64,000 nt of DNA from Platynereis dumerilii (taxonomy: Eukaryota > Annelida > Polychaeta > Phyllodocida > Nereididae): contig JAPTHN010000002.1 of the NCBI GenBank assembly GCA_026936325.1, positions 9,114,408 through 9,178,407 on the forward strand, in the 5' to 3' direction. This document shows, in pieces, positions 1 to 10,518 of this stretch. The notes beneath the pieces are model-generated. The model worked only from the letters and a program-made list of their open reading frames with translations. It was not told where the DNA came from and made no database searches. Within the stretch, counting starts at the first letter, position 1. Each line of letters begins with the position of its first letter. The translations under genes and the position numbers were made by a program.

Positions 1-878
1 CTCAAGTAGCAGCTGCAATCGTCGTATTTCCACATTGCCTACCTGTCAGTCAAGTGAACTAAACCTTGATAATGTGACATGCCACATTCTTAAACAATTA
101 TTATACTTAGATCCATATTAAATTGCTTTATTTCGACTGCAAATGCACAAATCTCCATGCACTGAAAGAATAGTTCATTGTGTATCCACTAGATGGAGAT
201 TGACAGCGTTGCATTTCAATTACACCAGGTGGCATCTTGGGGCCAATATGGCTGCTCTCATCATGCTGTTGCAAAGAACATTTTCAATCAAGCTATTTAT
301 TGTAATTAAGACACAGGACAGACACAAAAGTACATTACAATGCTATTAAAGTTTTGTTTAGGGATAAATCTACACTTCTGGTAAGTTTTTAACAAAGCAA
401 CTCATTTGTTTTTCATAAATTTCATTCCCATTTCTTAATGGGTGATAATATGACTTTCTATGTTAATGATCTATTAGAAAACATACATTTCCAATCAGTG
501 ATGACCATCAATGATTACCATCAGTGATGGCAGTCTATTCTGGCAATCAAGTGTAAGCTACCTGCTGATTGCCTTTGTTCTTCTTCTTCCATTTCTTGCC
601 TTTTAATTACACTTCCCAGTGGGTGATAATTATTTCATTAATTGCACATATGACTATTTCTCTCTGAATTTACTTGAAAAGTATAACACATTTTCAATCA
701 ATGCCCGCTATCACTCATGACATTTAGGCCACTCAATGCTGCTAACCTGTTGAGGCCCTTTTGCTATCTTTCCCATGTTATTTTGCCTTCACATTGGGAG
801 GCAATGGCCCAAAAGCACCTCCCTGAATATGCCACGGCCTGCTAGTCTTGCTAATTTTAATTTGCCTTCATCTAGTAT
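1..878. other. No recognised gene
   Basis: I see no coding region or known repeat here. The stretch is AT-rich. Two short direct similarities around the words GGGTGATAAT (near 440 and 620) hint at an old repeat but are too diverged to name. It is the unrelated flank of the truncated Harbinger copy that begins at about 879. Confidence 0.5.
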
Positions 879-888
879 TACAAAGTGA

Positions 889-1030
889 TGCACTTGTACT
901 AGTGCAACCAACACAAGTTTTAAAACCAAAGCACTTGTACTAGTGCATTACATTTTAATTAAGAAATGTATGCACTTGTACTAGTGCAATAAAAATGTTT
1001 ATACCAAAGAATGCAGCACTTGTACTAGTG
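889..1030. repeat. Four iterons CACTTGTACTAGTG, copy 1
   Basis: The 14-mer CACTTGTACTAGTG occurs at 891, 932, 973 and 1017, about 41-44 bp apart. It is a near-palindrome (CACTWGTACWAGTG). The spacing and number are the same in the complete Harbinger copy (10521-10662), so the cluster is part of the element. It may bind the transposase or the MADF protein; that is inference. Confidence 0.85.
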
Positions 1031-1291
1031 GAGCACTTGGTAGGTTTTTGGGCAAAGAAAGGGGGAATTAGCACCTTGCTTTTATGAAGGTGATGACTTT
1101 TAATGAAGGCCAGGACCGGACTTTTTTTTTGGGGGATTGTCAACATTTTTTTTGCTCTTTTTTGGCTCTTTTCGCTCAACACAAGCTCTTTTTTTTATCA
1201 ACATAGGATGTGTACGTGGCCTGCCCTTTTGGGAGGATTTGGTGGCCCTTAAAAGGGCCGAGGGTTTTTTGTTGTCTTTGCTGCTCATCTT

Positions 1292-3091
1292 CTACTTCTG
1301 TGGAGAAAGGACAGTCTCACTCCAACTGTGTGAAGGGGAAGGCTGGTGCTGCTGCTGATGGGCCATCGGTTGACCATAGCTGGGTCCATGGTAGCCATAC
1401 TTCTCGGGGCTCTCAGTCAGCATCAGTGTCAAGGATCCTGGGCCGGGCTGCATCATGGTGTAGCTGGGAGTCTGGCTGGATCCTCCTTGCGTTGGCTGCT
1501 GGTGGTGGAAGTGATGGCTGCTGGAAGTGTGGGGCTGCTGCTGGTGGTGCTGCTGGTGGTGCTGCTGGTGATGAGACGGCACATACGTCGCAGGAGGAGG
1601 AGGTGGCATCTGGTGGCGCTGAGGAGGATGAAGAGGCTGGAAGGTTTCCTCCTGAGGTCTTGTCTGGCGGCTGCGGATTTCCATCTCCCTCTGCTTGTCC
1701 CAGTAAATGGCAGCCTCTGCAACCGTTTTCACCATTCGCTGTCTCAGTTGAGGGCTGCAGCGACGTCCCACATTGTAGAGGTCTTGGCACTTGATTCTCC
1801 AGGACTCCTCATCGTCGTCCAACTCCTGGTAGTGGGGGCACATCCTGCAGCCAGAGCCTCTGGAGGTCTTCTTGGAGGAGGACATAGCGTGCATGCTGCC
1901 AGCTATGACGTTCATGGCGGAGGTCATGCCTTCATCTGTTGTGGCCTTTCTCTTCCTTGACATGGCTCGAGGCTTTGGCACACCAGGGAAGACTTAGGAC
2001 TGCTGGCTGTCAGGTCTGTCCTGTGATGGCTCTTCAGCTGGGAGGTCCTGCAGGTCATAAGAAGCTGGCAGAGAATCTTCAGGGTTGTAGCTGTCCCCGG
2101 AGTCTGAGGCTGGTCTGTTGCCGGACAGCTGGGAAATGGCGGACAGCTCCTTGCCTGGCTTGTGGACGATGGAGTCCTTCAGGAACCGACAGTTGGCTAG
2201 GATGTACTGGTCCCTCTCTGTTAGCTTCTCCTTCCTGCCGGCTCCTGAAGCTTCAGGCCTGATGAGTCTGGAGTAGTGCGTTCTGACTGTCTTCCTCCAG
2301 TTGAAGATATCCTGGGAAGTGAACTTGGGTCCCAGCTCCTTGGCTTTTTCCTGGTCCAGAAGTAGCTTTTCGTTGCCCTTGTACCCTCTGGAGCCCTTCT
2401 TGTACAGGACAGGATGCTCTCTGTACCAATTGAGCAGGTCGTCTTCTTGCTCCGCTGTGATGCCCATGTAGTCTTTGATGTTCTTCTTGGGGGCCTTCCC
2501 TTTGCCCTTCTTGCCCTTGGACTTGGCTTCAGCAGCTGCAGGGGCCTCATCATCAGACGAATGGTGGTCTTCCTCCTCGAAGGTGTCGTCCAAAATGACA
2601 TCTTGAAGCTCAGGCTGGCTCTCTTGTGGCTTTGCAGTCTTCTTCGGAGTCTTCTTTGGAGTCTTCTTTGGAGTCTTCTTTGGAGTCTTCTTTGGAGTGG
2701 ACTTGGCAGTAGGCTGTGGAAGACCCTTGGGAGCAGACTTGGGAGCAGGCTTGTCAGCAGACTTGGGAGCAGGCTTGTCAGCAGACTTGGGAGCAGGCTT
2801 GTCAGCAGACTTGGGAGCAGGCTTGTCAACAGGCTTGTCTCCTTCAGCTTCAGATGACTTGGGAGCAGGCTTGTCAGCAGACTTGGGAGCAGGCTTGTCA
2901 TCAGGCTTGTCAACAGGCTTGTCTCCTTCAGCTTCAGATGAGGAATCTTCTTCAGTGCTGTCATCTTGGTGGCCCTCGTAGATGGTCTCGCTGACAACAG
3001 TGGCTTTGCTGCCAGGAGTGTGCAGTGTAGACCTCGTGCTGAGTTTGGTTGGTGCCCTCATGACGGTCCCTCTTTTCCTCTTTGGTCCCAT
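1292..3091 (-). pseudogene. Harbinger MADF/Myb-like DNA-binding protein, copy 1
   Basis: This is the second protein of a PIF/Harbinger transposon; such Myb/SANT/MADF proteins help bring the transposase to the element ends and into the nucleus. Reading starts at MGPKRKRG (ATG at 3091). Residues ~55-128 are a run of DKPAPKSA repeats, ~130-152 are KKTP repeats like a histone H1 tail, ~165-195 is acidic, and ~213-278 is a MADF-type domain with W222, the EHPVLY motif and NWRKTVRTHYSRL. The proline, histidine and glutamine-rich tail ends in LSPQK. One in-frame TAA at 1994-1996 interrupts the frame; the same codon is CAA in the other copy. Otherwise the 599-codon frame is open. The DKP block could be mistaken for a separate gene in another frame. 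Confidence 0.75.
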
Positions 3092-3229
3092 GTTGGCAAA
3101 AAGTAGCAGCAAAAGTACTAGCAATTGTAGCAACAAATGTAGCAGCAAATGTAGCAGTTGAGTGTCGTGGATTCTAGATGTGTTCTGGTCGAAGGTCTGA
3201 GTGGGTATGGTGCTCTAAACTGGCCCCCT

Positions 3230-3241
3230 CTATATATATAT
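3230..3241 (-). promoter_or_regulatory. TATA box of Harbinger MADF gene, copy 1
   Basis: On the minus strand TATATATATA is followed by GAGGGGGCCAGTTTAGAGC, about 140 bp before the ATG at 3091. The complete copy has the same arrangement (13009-13018). No direct evidence of the start site is available. Confidence 0.5.
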
Positions 3242-3763
3242 GGCATATATTATATGCAGGGTGCGGACCGCCTCTTTTCCCTTGCTTCGCCCCCCTTCTT
3301 CGCTGACGCTGCCCCAGCCGCAGCGCAGCAAGAAGTTGACACGCAGACAAAGGGTTGATGCTAAAAATAGAACAAAGCATGCACTCAGGCGCCACCCTGT
3401 CTGCTGCGTTGGGGGTCCATAAGCCGCGGCGAGGACCCTCACACATGCAGCAAACATGTGACTTCCCTCGACGTGTGTCTGAAACACGTGCCATGAGGCA
3501 AGAGCTTTCTGCTACGCTGCTGTTGCTGCAGCGAAGCTGTTCTTGGCGCGCTGAACCTTTAAAAACCTGCGGCACGCAATGATTTCTTGATTCGCTTGTT
3601 CTTGCATCGCCACTTCTTCCCTCGCAAAGATTCAGCCGGCTGAAACTTTTTTTCCTGCATCGTCAAATTTCTAGGAATTGTGTAGCAAGACTTCTTAACA
3701 CTGACGAAAAGTAAGAAGCGCCGTGACAAGAAAGCCCTGATACGTCTCCGTGAGAACTAGCCA

Positions 3764-4283
3764 TAAGTGTCCGGCTGTGTTGCATGAAGCCAGATGGATG
3801 CATAAATTTGTTATTGTATGATTTCAATATTCACCTTCCATCAATTGTCTATGCAGATAATATAACTGATAATGCAGCAGTGCCACAGAAGCATAGCAAA
3901 ATAGCATGGTTCCTTTGCTAGAATCTATTAAGAAATCTGCAAAATGTAATTGTAGTCTTCAGGAAACCGAAGCCTATGAACTTTTATTTGTTATACCTTA
4001 CTGCTGAGATGATTTAACTGGCTTAGTTACATGTAGTTCAACTTAAGGGTCTCTTCTCCTTGAATTGTTCAGCGACACCTAATGCTCCTTGTGATTTCAA
4101 ACAAGTAGCTTATATTGAAAACTTCACTATCCATAATCACTTTTGATTGAGATTTGGTAAACCAAAATTTCTTAAAAGAAATAAATCTGACAGTATGACT
4201 TAGCCCATGAAATAGTCCTCCCTGTTTCCAGGCTATTATTGTCTTTCTTTCATGAGAATGCTGAATAAATTGGCATCATATAT
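3764..4283. other. No recognised gene
   Basis: AT-rich spacer between the Harbinger fragment and the foldback element. No open frame, tRNA or repeat boundary could be supported. Confidence 0.4.
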
Positions 4284-5687
4284 TAGGGTGGGCTGAAAAA
4301 AACTTTTTTTGGAATTTCAATATGCCAGTGGTATAGAAAGTTGGCTATGGCCAAAAAATGAAAATTTGTGCAAAAAAAATTTTGTGGCATGCGACGTGTG
4401 CCGGGCCACTCCGGCTTTTATGAAAATGCATATTTTCATCCATTTCGCAAGCCTTTTTAGACCATTTTTTTGCCTGAGTCAGCTTCCTTGGTTTCAGAAG
4501 GCTCAATGGCATACTTAAATCTTCTTTGAAAGCCATTTTGGATATGAAATGCCATAAACAGGTCCCTGATATGTAAGATATAGCCATTTCTGGGTAAATG
4601 TTGGGGAACAGAATTTGGCTTTTTTTGCAAAAAATTGCCCGAAAAAATTAAAAATATCGGAATTGACTGCACAAAAAATGATTCCAAGTGAATTGTAATT
4701 ACCCCGTGTCCTCCCTAATGCCCTAAAAGACACTTCCAGCGCATTACCTGCATCAATTTGTGGTTTCAGTTTCCAGAATAGGGGCAATTCCGTAAAGTCA
4801 GATTTACAGATTTGACACTTTGGCAGCTTGTGTAGCCCTACCATTACACCTCAGTTATTTCATTGTTAAATAGGGATGAGGCCAGTTAATAGGGGTATCA
4901 GACAAGCCATCAACCAAAGCTCCAAGTGCAATAGGAGCTGAGCTACAAGGCAAAATGTCATCCTGTCGAATGTACTCAATACTACTCATGCGCTGTACGT
5001 TCGACACGATGACATTTCACCATGTAGCTCAGCTCCTATTGCACTTGGAGCTTTGGTTGATGGCTTGTCTGATACCCCTATTACCTGGCCTCATCCCTAT
5101 TTAACAATGAAATAACTGAGGTGTAATGGTAGGGCTCCACAAGCTGCTAAAGTGTCATATCTGTAAATCTGACTTTACGGAATTGCCCCTATTCTGGAAA
5201 CTGAAACCACAAATTGATGCAGGTAATGCGCTGGAAGTGTTTTTTAGGGCATTAGGGAGGACACGGGGTATTTACAATTCACTTGGAATCATTTTTTGTG
5301 CAGTCAATTCCGATATTTTTAATTTTTTCGGGCAATTTTTTGCAAAAAAAGCCAAATTCTGTTCCCCAACATTTACCCAGAAATGGCTATATCTTAAATA
5401 TCAGGGACCTGTTTATGGCATTTCATATCCAAAATGGTCTTCATAGAAGATTTAAGTATGCCATTGAGCCTTCTGAAACCAAGGAAGCTGACTCAGGCCA
5501 AAAAATGGTCTAAAAAGGCATGCGAAATGGATGAAAATATGCATTTTCATAAAAGCCGGAGTGGCCCGGCACAAGTCACATGCCACAAAATTTTTTTTGC
5601 ACAAATTTTCATTTTTTGGCCACAACCAACTTTCTATACCACTGGCATATTGAAATTCCAAAAAAAGTTTTTTTCAGCCCACCCTAA
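4284..5687. mobile_element. 1.4-kb foldback element, hAT-like
   Basis: Two nearly identical inverted arms of about 690 bp (4284-4968 and 4996-5687) surround a ~27-bp centre. The ends read TAGGGTGGGCTG and CAGCCCACCCTAA. The flanks carry the direct repeat TCATATAT (4276-4283 and 5688-5695), an 8-bp target duplication of the kind made by hAT transposases. The arms contain mirror-image open frames of 60-110 codons that read the same peptide from both arms; they resemble no protein and are a by-product of the palindrome. High arm identity suggests a fairly recent insertion or arm correction. No transposase is present, so it must be mobilised in trans. Confidence 0.8.
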
Positions 5688-5900
5688 TCATATATAAGAT
5701 AAACTTTAAGGTCTATTGACAATTTGGGCATTATCCTACTTTAGCCCCCTCAGGGGTCTAAACATTTAGGTCCTTTTTTCATGGGAAATAGTGGTGGTAA
5801 TTTTTACTGTATAAACGTCATTAAGTTCATACATAAACAATAAGATGACGCTTATACAGACAATGTAACATAGGAATAATTGTCTAACTATTTATCAAAA

Positions 5901-6519
5901 TACTGTCTTATTATACTCCTGCTTTAGCCCCCCTTTCCATTGACAGTACCATTGAAAAGGGGGCTAATGTAGGAGTGTATAGACAGCAGGATATAGCAAA
6001 AACTGTCTTATTATACTCCTGCTTTAGCCCCCTTTTCCATTGACAGCACCATTGAAAAGGGGGCTAAAGCAGGAGTATATATAAGACAGTAGGATATATA
6101 AAATACTGTCTTATATATATAATCCTGCTTTAGCCCCCTTTTCAATTGTACTGTCAATGGAAAAGGGGGCTAAAGCAGGAGTATATATAAGACAGTATTT
6201 TTTTTAGAAAGAGACACGTTTTTCACAAGTTTTTCTTTGTTACATTGACTGTATAAACGCCATCTTTTGTATAAACACAATGACGTTTATGCAGTAGAAA
6301 TACCACCAAAATATAGCAAAATACTGTCTTATATATATATACTCCTGCTTTAGCCCCCTTTTCGATGGTGGTGTCAATGGAAAAAAGGGCTAAAGCAGGA
6401 GTATGATAAGACAGTTTTGCTATATCCTACTGTCTATATATACTCCTACATTAGCCCCCTTTTCAATGGTACAGTAAATGGGAAAGGGGGCTAAAGTGGG
6501 AGTATATATAAGACAGTAT
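5901..6519. repeat. Array of five ~92-bp hairpins
   Basis: Units lie at about 5901-5992, 6002-6090, 6104-6197, 6322-6415 and 6428-6519. Each begins TACTGTCTTAT, runs through CTCCTGCTTTAGCCCCCTTTT, has a loop with CCATTGACAG or a variant, and returns through the exact complement. The stem is about 40 bp with few mismatches. Differences lie mostly in the loop and in the length of the (TA) stretch. Confidence 0.85.
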
Positions 6520-6688
6520 TTTGCAATATATCACACTTCAGTTTGAATGTTTTAAGAAACATATAACTCTGAGTATTCTTGGTAATGATCTCCCTTCACC
6601 CTTGTACAGTATTTATTCTGTGATATACAGACTGGAAACATATTTGAGTTATTTTTCAGTTTCAGTTTTTGTTGATCAATATGTAAAG

Positions 6689-6784
6689 GTTATTCACCAC
6701 GGGAGAGGGAATATGTGATTTATCACCCGAGGCCTTTAGGCCGAGGTGTGAGAAACACATATTCCTGATCCCATGGTGAATAAC
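6689..6784. repeat. 96-bp palindrome
   Basis: GGTTATTCACCACGGGA and its complement (TCCCATGGTGAATAACC) close a hairpin whose centre is GAGGCCTTTAGGCCGAGG. A weaker relative (ATATTCACTGATCAGTGAATA) lies at about 7313-7334. It is probably a MITE remnant. The stretch 7136-7300 in between is mainly long T runs. Confidence 0.65.
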
Positions 6785-7544
6785 CGGCTTATACCATGAC
6801 ATAAACATTCAAACTGTCAAACATGAGAGGATAAGTGGACAACAAAGAATATGGGAATTATTCCCCTGAAATACTGTAATGTGATTGGCTGACAGAGGTG
6901 TCGAATGGTATAACTATGGAAATACCTATAAAATGTTTAGACTCTCAAGGGGGCTAAAGTAGGATAATGCCACAATTTTATATAATTCATTGTACTAGTT
7001 ATTTTTTAATTTATTATTTCTTATATGCATTGCATATGCATCTCAATGCGTGTACAACAATTGACATATTATTATAATAGAACAATGAATAACTTTATAC
7101 AATTATGGACTTCGGTTGAGGTCAATATCAGGTTTTACGGTCCGTAAAACGAAAATGCAGTCCACAATTGTCTTTTTCCATGATTATCTTTTTTTGGGGA
7201 TTTTTTTTTTTCTGAAAAATTCTTTTTTTTTGGAATTTTTTTTTTTCTGAAATTTATATTTTTTTGGGAAATTTTTTTTTTTGGAAATTTTTTTCCAGGG
7301 AGGTAACACATGTGATATTCACTGATCAGTGAATAACACATTTGTTATTGGCCTGCCTGTCATACACCACTGCACACAGGTGAACATCACATTATGCAGG
7401 TGGGTTGTTGGCCAATCAGGGGGCTTGTTACATAGGGGTCATGGAACAAATATAAAATGTATCAGTAATAAAACCTGAGATAAAAACAGTTGACTTAGAT
7501 AAAAACAATATCACAGTATTTCACATAAAAACAGTATCACAGCA

Positions 7545-7742
7545 TATCACATCAACCAAAGTAAGACACAAAAAGATGAGTCTTTAATTTTGAGTTTAAA
7601 ATGTTAAATCTATTCAAATTTCTTAGCTCTGGTGGTAATTTATTCCACAGAGCAGGAGCTCTAATAGAAAATGCCTTCTCCCCATATGTTTTAGTTTTCG
7701 GGGGCTGAGGTCTTTTTAACGAAACTGAATTGTCTCTCCTTA
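7545..7742 (-). mobile_element. CR1/L2-type LINE, 3' part of ORF
   Basis: On the minus strand this encodes the end of a non-LTR retrotransposon ORF: KTYGEKAFSIRAPALWNKLP followed by ELRNL and KLKTHLF, then a stop. This is the well-known C-terminal block (YGERAFS..APRLWNSLP) of CR1/L2/jockey-like reverse transcriptases. It continues on the far side of the Harbinger insertion at 13601. The 3' untranslated part to about 7420 contains repeated TATCACAGTATTT words. Confidence 0.75.
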
Positions 7743-8372
7743 TGCCTGGTTCTCACGACGGCGATTTGAGAGCGACGCATCAAGAGAAGTCATTTCTTGG
7801 AAAGTTGTGGCGTAGAACGTTGGTTGAGGCACGTTACGTAATCAATTAGTGTCATGTGCGGCGCTTAAAGTTAGTAGCCGCCGTGAGTCTTGAGGTGTCC
7901 GCGGCGCTGCTTAAGCTTTCTTCGCCGCCTCTCTTGCCTCAGCGCAGTTCCAGACAGACTCGTCGCACTTTGTTTTGGAATTCGGCGAGGCTGCTTTTAC
8001 TTCGCCCAATGTTGTTTCCTCTTACGCCGCTGATGGTTGTGAGGCAGCTACGTCTGAAATTGGCGACCTGCGACGCATCAGGAAACCTTCGGCGTACACC
8101 CGAGGTAAGATGCGCCGCTGAAAATGACAGCCTCGCCGACGACTGTAACGATGCAACGCCGCATTTAGGTACTTGTTACTGCGTACCTTGATGGTTCATC
8201 GTCGCACATGCATTCATACAGCGCCGAGGACATTACAGGCGCGTCGATGCTGACCTTCTTCGTCGTCCTTGCCTTAAGCAGCGACGAAGGTCTCTTAAGC
8301 ATCGACGAACGTCTCTTGGTGCAGCGCTGCGGCAAAGTGTGTTTCGCTGCTGCAGGAGTCACTTTTGGTCAT

Positions 8373-8380
8373 TATAAAAA
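8373..8380 (+). promoter_or_regulatory. TATA box of transposase gene
   Basis: TATAAAAA lies about 80 bp before the transposase ATG at 8459, followed by a G-rich stretch. It fits a core promoter; there is no other evidence. Confidence 0.5.
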
Positions 8381-8458
8381 GGGACACAGAGGACCTCCTT
8401 GCTTCATTTGCTGATTGCCCTTCAATGAGAACACAACGACTGCCTACTGAACATATGC

Positions 8459-9727
8459 ATGATGAATGAAGAAGAAATTATTGTTGTGGCTGGTGCTGCT
8501 GCTGCTGCTATCGGAGCTGTCTATTTGAGACACAGGAGGAGGAGGGCCAGGAGACAGAAAAGGTGGTGGATTCGCAACTGGTTGCTGCAGAGGGAACAAC
8601 ATGGTCACTTCCATCAACTGCTGCCTGAACTGCAAGTCAATGACGTGTCCGGCTACTACAACTACACTAGAATGCCCCCTGCCATCTTTGCTGAAATCCT
8701 GGAAGCTGTTGGACCACTCATCGCTAAGCAAGACACCAACATGAGGAGGGCTTTGGAACCTGGTCTGAAGTTGGCTATCACCCTGCGGTACATGGCAACA
8801 GGAAACAGCTACAAGTCCCTAGCTTTCCGTGTGGCACCCAACACCATCTGCAACTTCATCCCTGAGGTCTGCCTTGCCATCGTTCATGCCTTCGAAAGAC
8901 AGCTGGCACTACCCACACAGCCTGAAAGATGGAAGGAGATAGCCAAGGCTTTTGAGACGAAATGGAACTTGCCCAACTGCATTGGAGCTCTGGATGGCAA
9001 GCACGTCGCAATCCGATGTCCCAAGGCTGCAGGCTCCTTGTTCTACAACTACAAGGGATTTCATTCCATTGTCCTGATGGCCCTCGTTGATGCCGACTAC
9101 AAGTTCATCTATGTGCAGGCTGGCTGTCAAGGAAGTGCATCTGATGGCGGCGTCTTCAGGGACACAGTACTTCGACAACTCCTGGACGAGGAAGATCTAG
9201 GCCTACCACCTCCAGAACCTCTACCTGGCACAGAAGACAATCCTTTCCCATATTACATCGTGGGTGACGAGGCATTTCCCCTGAAGACATGGCTGCTCAA
9301 ACCAGTGCCAAGAAAGAACCTTGACATTGCTTCCAGAGTCTACAATTACAGGATTTCAAGAGCCAGGAGAGTGGTGGAGAATGCCTTCGGTCTGCTGTCA
9401 CACAGGTTCAGATGCTTCCTGACCACCATGCCGCAACGACCTACAAGAGTGACATACATCACAATGGCTGCTTGTGTTCTACACAACATTCTGCGAGACA
9501 GAGTAGGCGTCCACCATGTCCGTGACAATGAAGTTATGGACAGAGAAGATCCACAGACACATGACGTCACTGAAGGAGTTTGGAGGGGAGACCGTCAATT
9601 GCATGACCTAGGAGAACCACTTCGACACGGAAATGCCTCCAGAGATGCCAAGGCTGCTCGAGACTACCTACGTGACTGGGTCAACAGTCCGTCAGGAAGT
9701 GTCCCTTGGCAGTTGGAGAAAATCTGA
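8459..9727 (+). CDS. PIF/Harbinger transposase (DDE_Tnp_4, HARBI1-like)
   Basis: A 422-residue DDE nuclease that cuts the element ends and inserts at TTA/TAA sites, acting in the nucleus with its MADF partner. Residues 7-23 are an Ala/Ile-rich helix followed by an arginine cluster (RHRRRRARRQKR), common at the start of HARBI1-like proteins. A helix-turn-helix region spans ~104-141. The catalytic triad is visible: D179 in GALDGKH, D270 in YYIVGDEAF and E307 in RRVVENAFG. The length is typical and no stop or frame change is seen. Two ATGs in tandem (8459, 8462) make the start firm. It faces the MADF gene on the other strand. Being open, it could still be active; activity is not shown. Confidence 0.93.
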   Translation: MMNEEEIIVVAGAAAAAIGAVYLRHRRRRARRQKRWWIRNWLLQREQHGHFHQLLPELQVNDVSGYYNYTRMPPAIFAEILEAVGPLIAKQDTNMRRALEPGLKLAITLRYMATGNSYKSLAFRVAPNTICNFIPEVCLAIVHAFERQLALPTQPERWKEIAKAFETKWNLPNCIGALDGKHVAIRCPKAAGSLFYNYKGFHSIVLMALVDADYKFIYVQAGCQGSASDGGVFRDTVLRQLLDEEDLGLPPPEPLPGTEDNPFPYYIVGDEAFPLKTWLLKPVPRKNLDIASRVYNYRISRARRVVENAFGLLSHRFRCFLTTMPQRPTRVTYITMAACVLHNILRDRVGVHHVRDNEVMDREDPQTHDVTEGVWRGDRQLHDLGEPLRHGNASRDAKAARDYLRDWVNSPSGSVPWQLEKI

Positions 9728-9763
9728 AGAAGATGCAGACTATCTATTCAAAACAACAAACCC

Positions 9764-9831
9764 CAGGCCCTTTTAAGGGCCACCAAATCCTCCCAATTGA
9801 GCTGGCCATGTACACATCCTATGTTGACAAA
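9764..9831. repeat. Internal inverted repeat, transposase 3' side
   Basis: This 68-bp segment just after the transposase stop (CAGGCCCTTTTAAGGGCC... to TATGTTGACAA) is the inverted counterpart of 10844-10911, after the stop of the facing gene. The shared words include GGGCCACCAAATCCTCCCAA and TACACATCCTATGTTGAC. It also holds its own small palindrome GGCCCTTTTAAGGGCC. Confidence 0.85.
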
Positions 9832-9859
9832 ACAAGCCCAAAAATCAATCAATCAATCA

Positions 9860-9871
9860 ATCCCTCCATCC

Positions 9872-9938
<67 letters not shown>

Positions 9939-10177
9939 CAAGTCCAATCCCTGCAAAGTGACGACAACTGCTTTTCTTTTGCTGCAGTGTATATATGTAA
10001 CGAGCATTGTGTTCCATCTATCAAGCTATCTATCTGCCTATCTATCTATCTATCTATCTATCCATCTATCTATCTATCAAAGTCCAATCCCTGCAAAGTG
10101 ACGACAACTGCTTTTATTTTGCTGCAGTGTATATATGTAACGAGCATTGTGTTCCATCTATCAAGCTATCTATCTGC

Positions 10178-10214
<37 letters not shown>

Positions 10215-10492
10215 CAAGTCCAATCCCTGCAAAGTGACGACAACTGCTTTTCTTTTGCTGCAGTGTATATATGTAACGAGCATTGTGTTCCATCTATCAA
10301 GCTATCTATCTGCCTATCTATCTATCTATCTATCTATCTTTCTATCTATCCAAGTCCAATCCCTGCAAAGTGACGACAACTGCTTTTCTTTTGCTGCAGT
10401 GTATATATGTAACGAGCATTGTGTTCCATCTATCAAGCTATCTATCTATCTATCTATCTAGCTATCTATCTAGCTATCTACCTGCCACTTGC
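9860..10492. repeat. TCTA microsatellite and 136-bp minisatellite
   Basis: After a (TCTA)n run at about 9874-9938 come four tandem units of about 136-140 bp, starting near 9938, 10077, 10213 and 10348. Each contains AAGTCCAATCCCTGCAAAG, then TGCTGCAGTGTATATATG, then a variable (TCTA)n block. Open frames here, with runs of YLSI, are artefacts of the repeat. The array lies in the spacer between the convergent Harbinger genes and is absent from copy 1. Confidence 0.9.
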
Positions 10493-10518
10493 CCTAGACA
10501 AGTGAAATTACAAAGTGA

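Larger units (their letters stand above)
879..3763 (-). mobile_element. PIF/Harbinger element, one-ended copy
   Basis: From about 879 to 3763 this segment matches the right half of the complete Harbinger element at 7743-13597, with the same order of parts: iteron cluster, T-rich spacer, MADF protein gene, TATA region and right terminal repeat. The right end reads CGTGAGAACTAGCCA at 3749-3763 and is followed by TAA, a typical 3-bp Harbinger target. No left terminal repeat or transposase gene is present; similarity begins abruptly at about 877-879 (ATTACAAAGTGATGC). The copy is therefore a 5' deleted or one-sided derivative. Compared with the complete copy it lacks about 150 bp in the N-terminal part of the gene, so the two are not a recent duplication. 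Confidence 0.8.
5709..6985. repeat. Composite inverted-repeat element
   Basis: The outer arms share GGGCATTATCCTACTTTAGC (5727) and its complement near 6943-6965. An inner pair around 5790-5875 and 6232-6312 carries matching words such as ACTGTATAAACG(T/C)CAT in opposite orientation. Between them sit five ~92-bp hairpins described separately. It looks like MITEs inserted into, or amplified inside, one another. No open frame is supported. Confidence 0.6.

Noticed and set aside
1210-2997. Long plus- and minus-strand ORFs overlapping the Harbinger MADF gene (for example 1210-1794, 2221-2997, 2414-2857)
   Set aside because: They are other-frame readings of the repetitive lysine/proline-coding region; only the MADF frame keeps similarity between the two transposon copies.
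4309-5697. Paired ORFs of 60-110 codons with the same peptide on both strands
   Set aside because: They arise from the perfect palindrome of the foldback element and have no other support.
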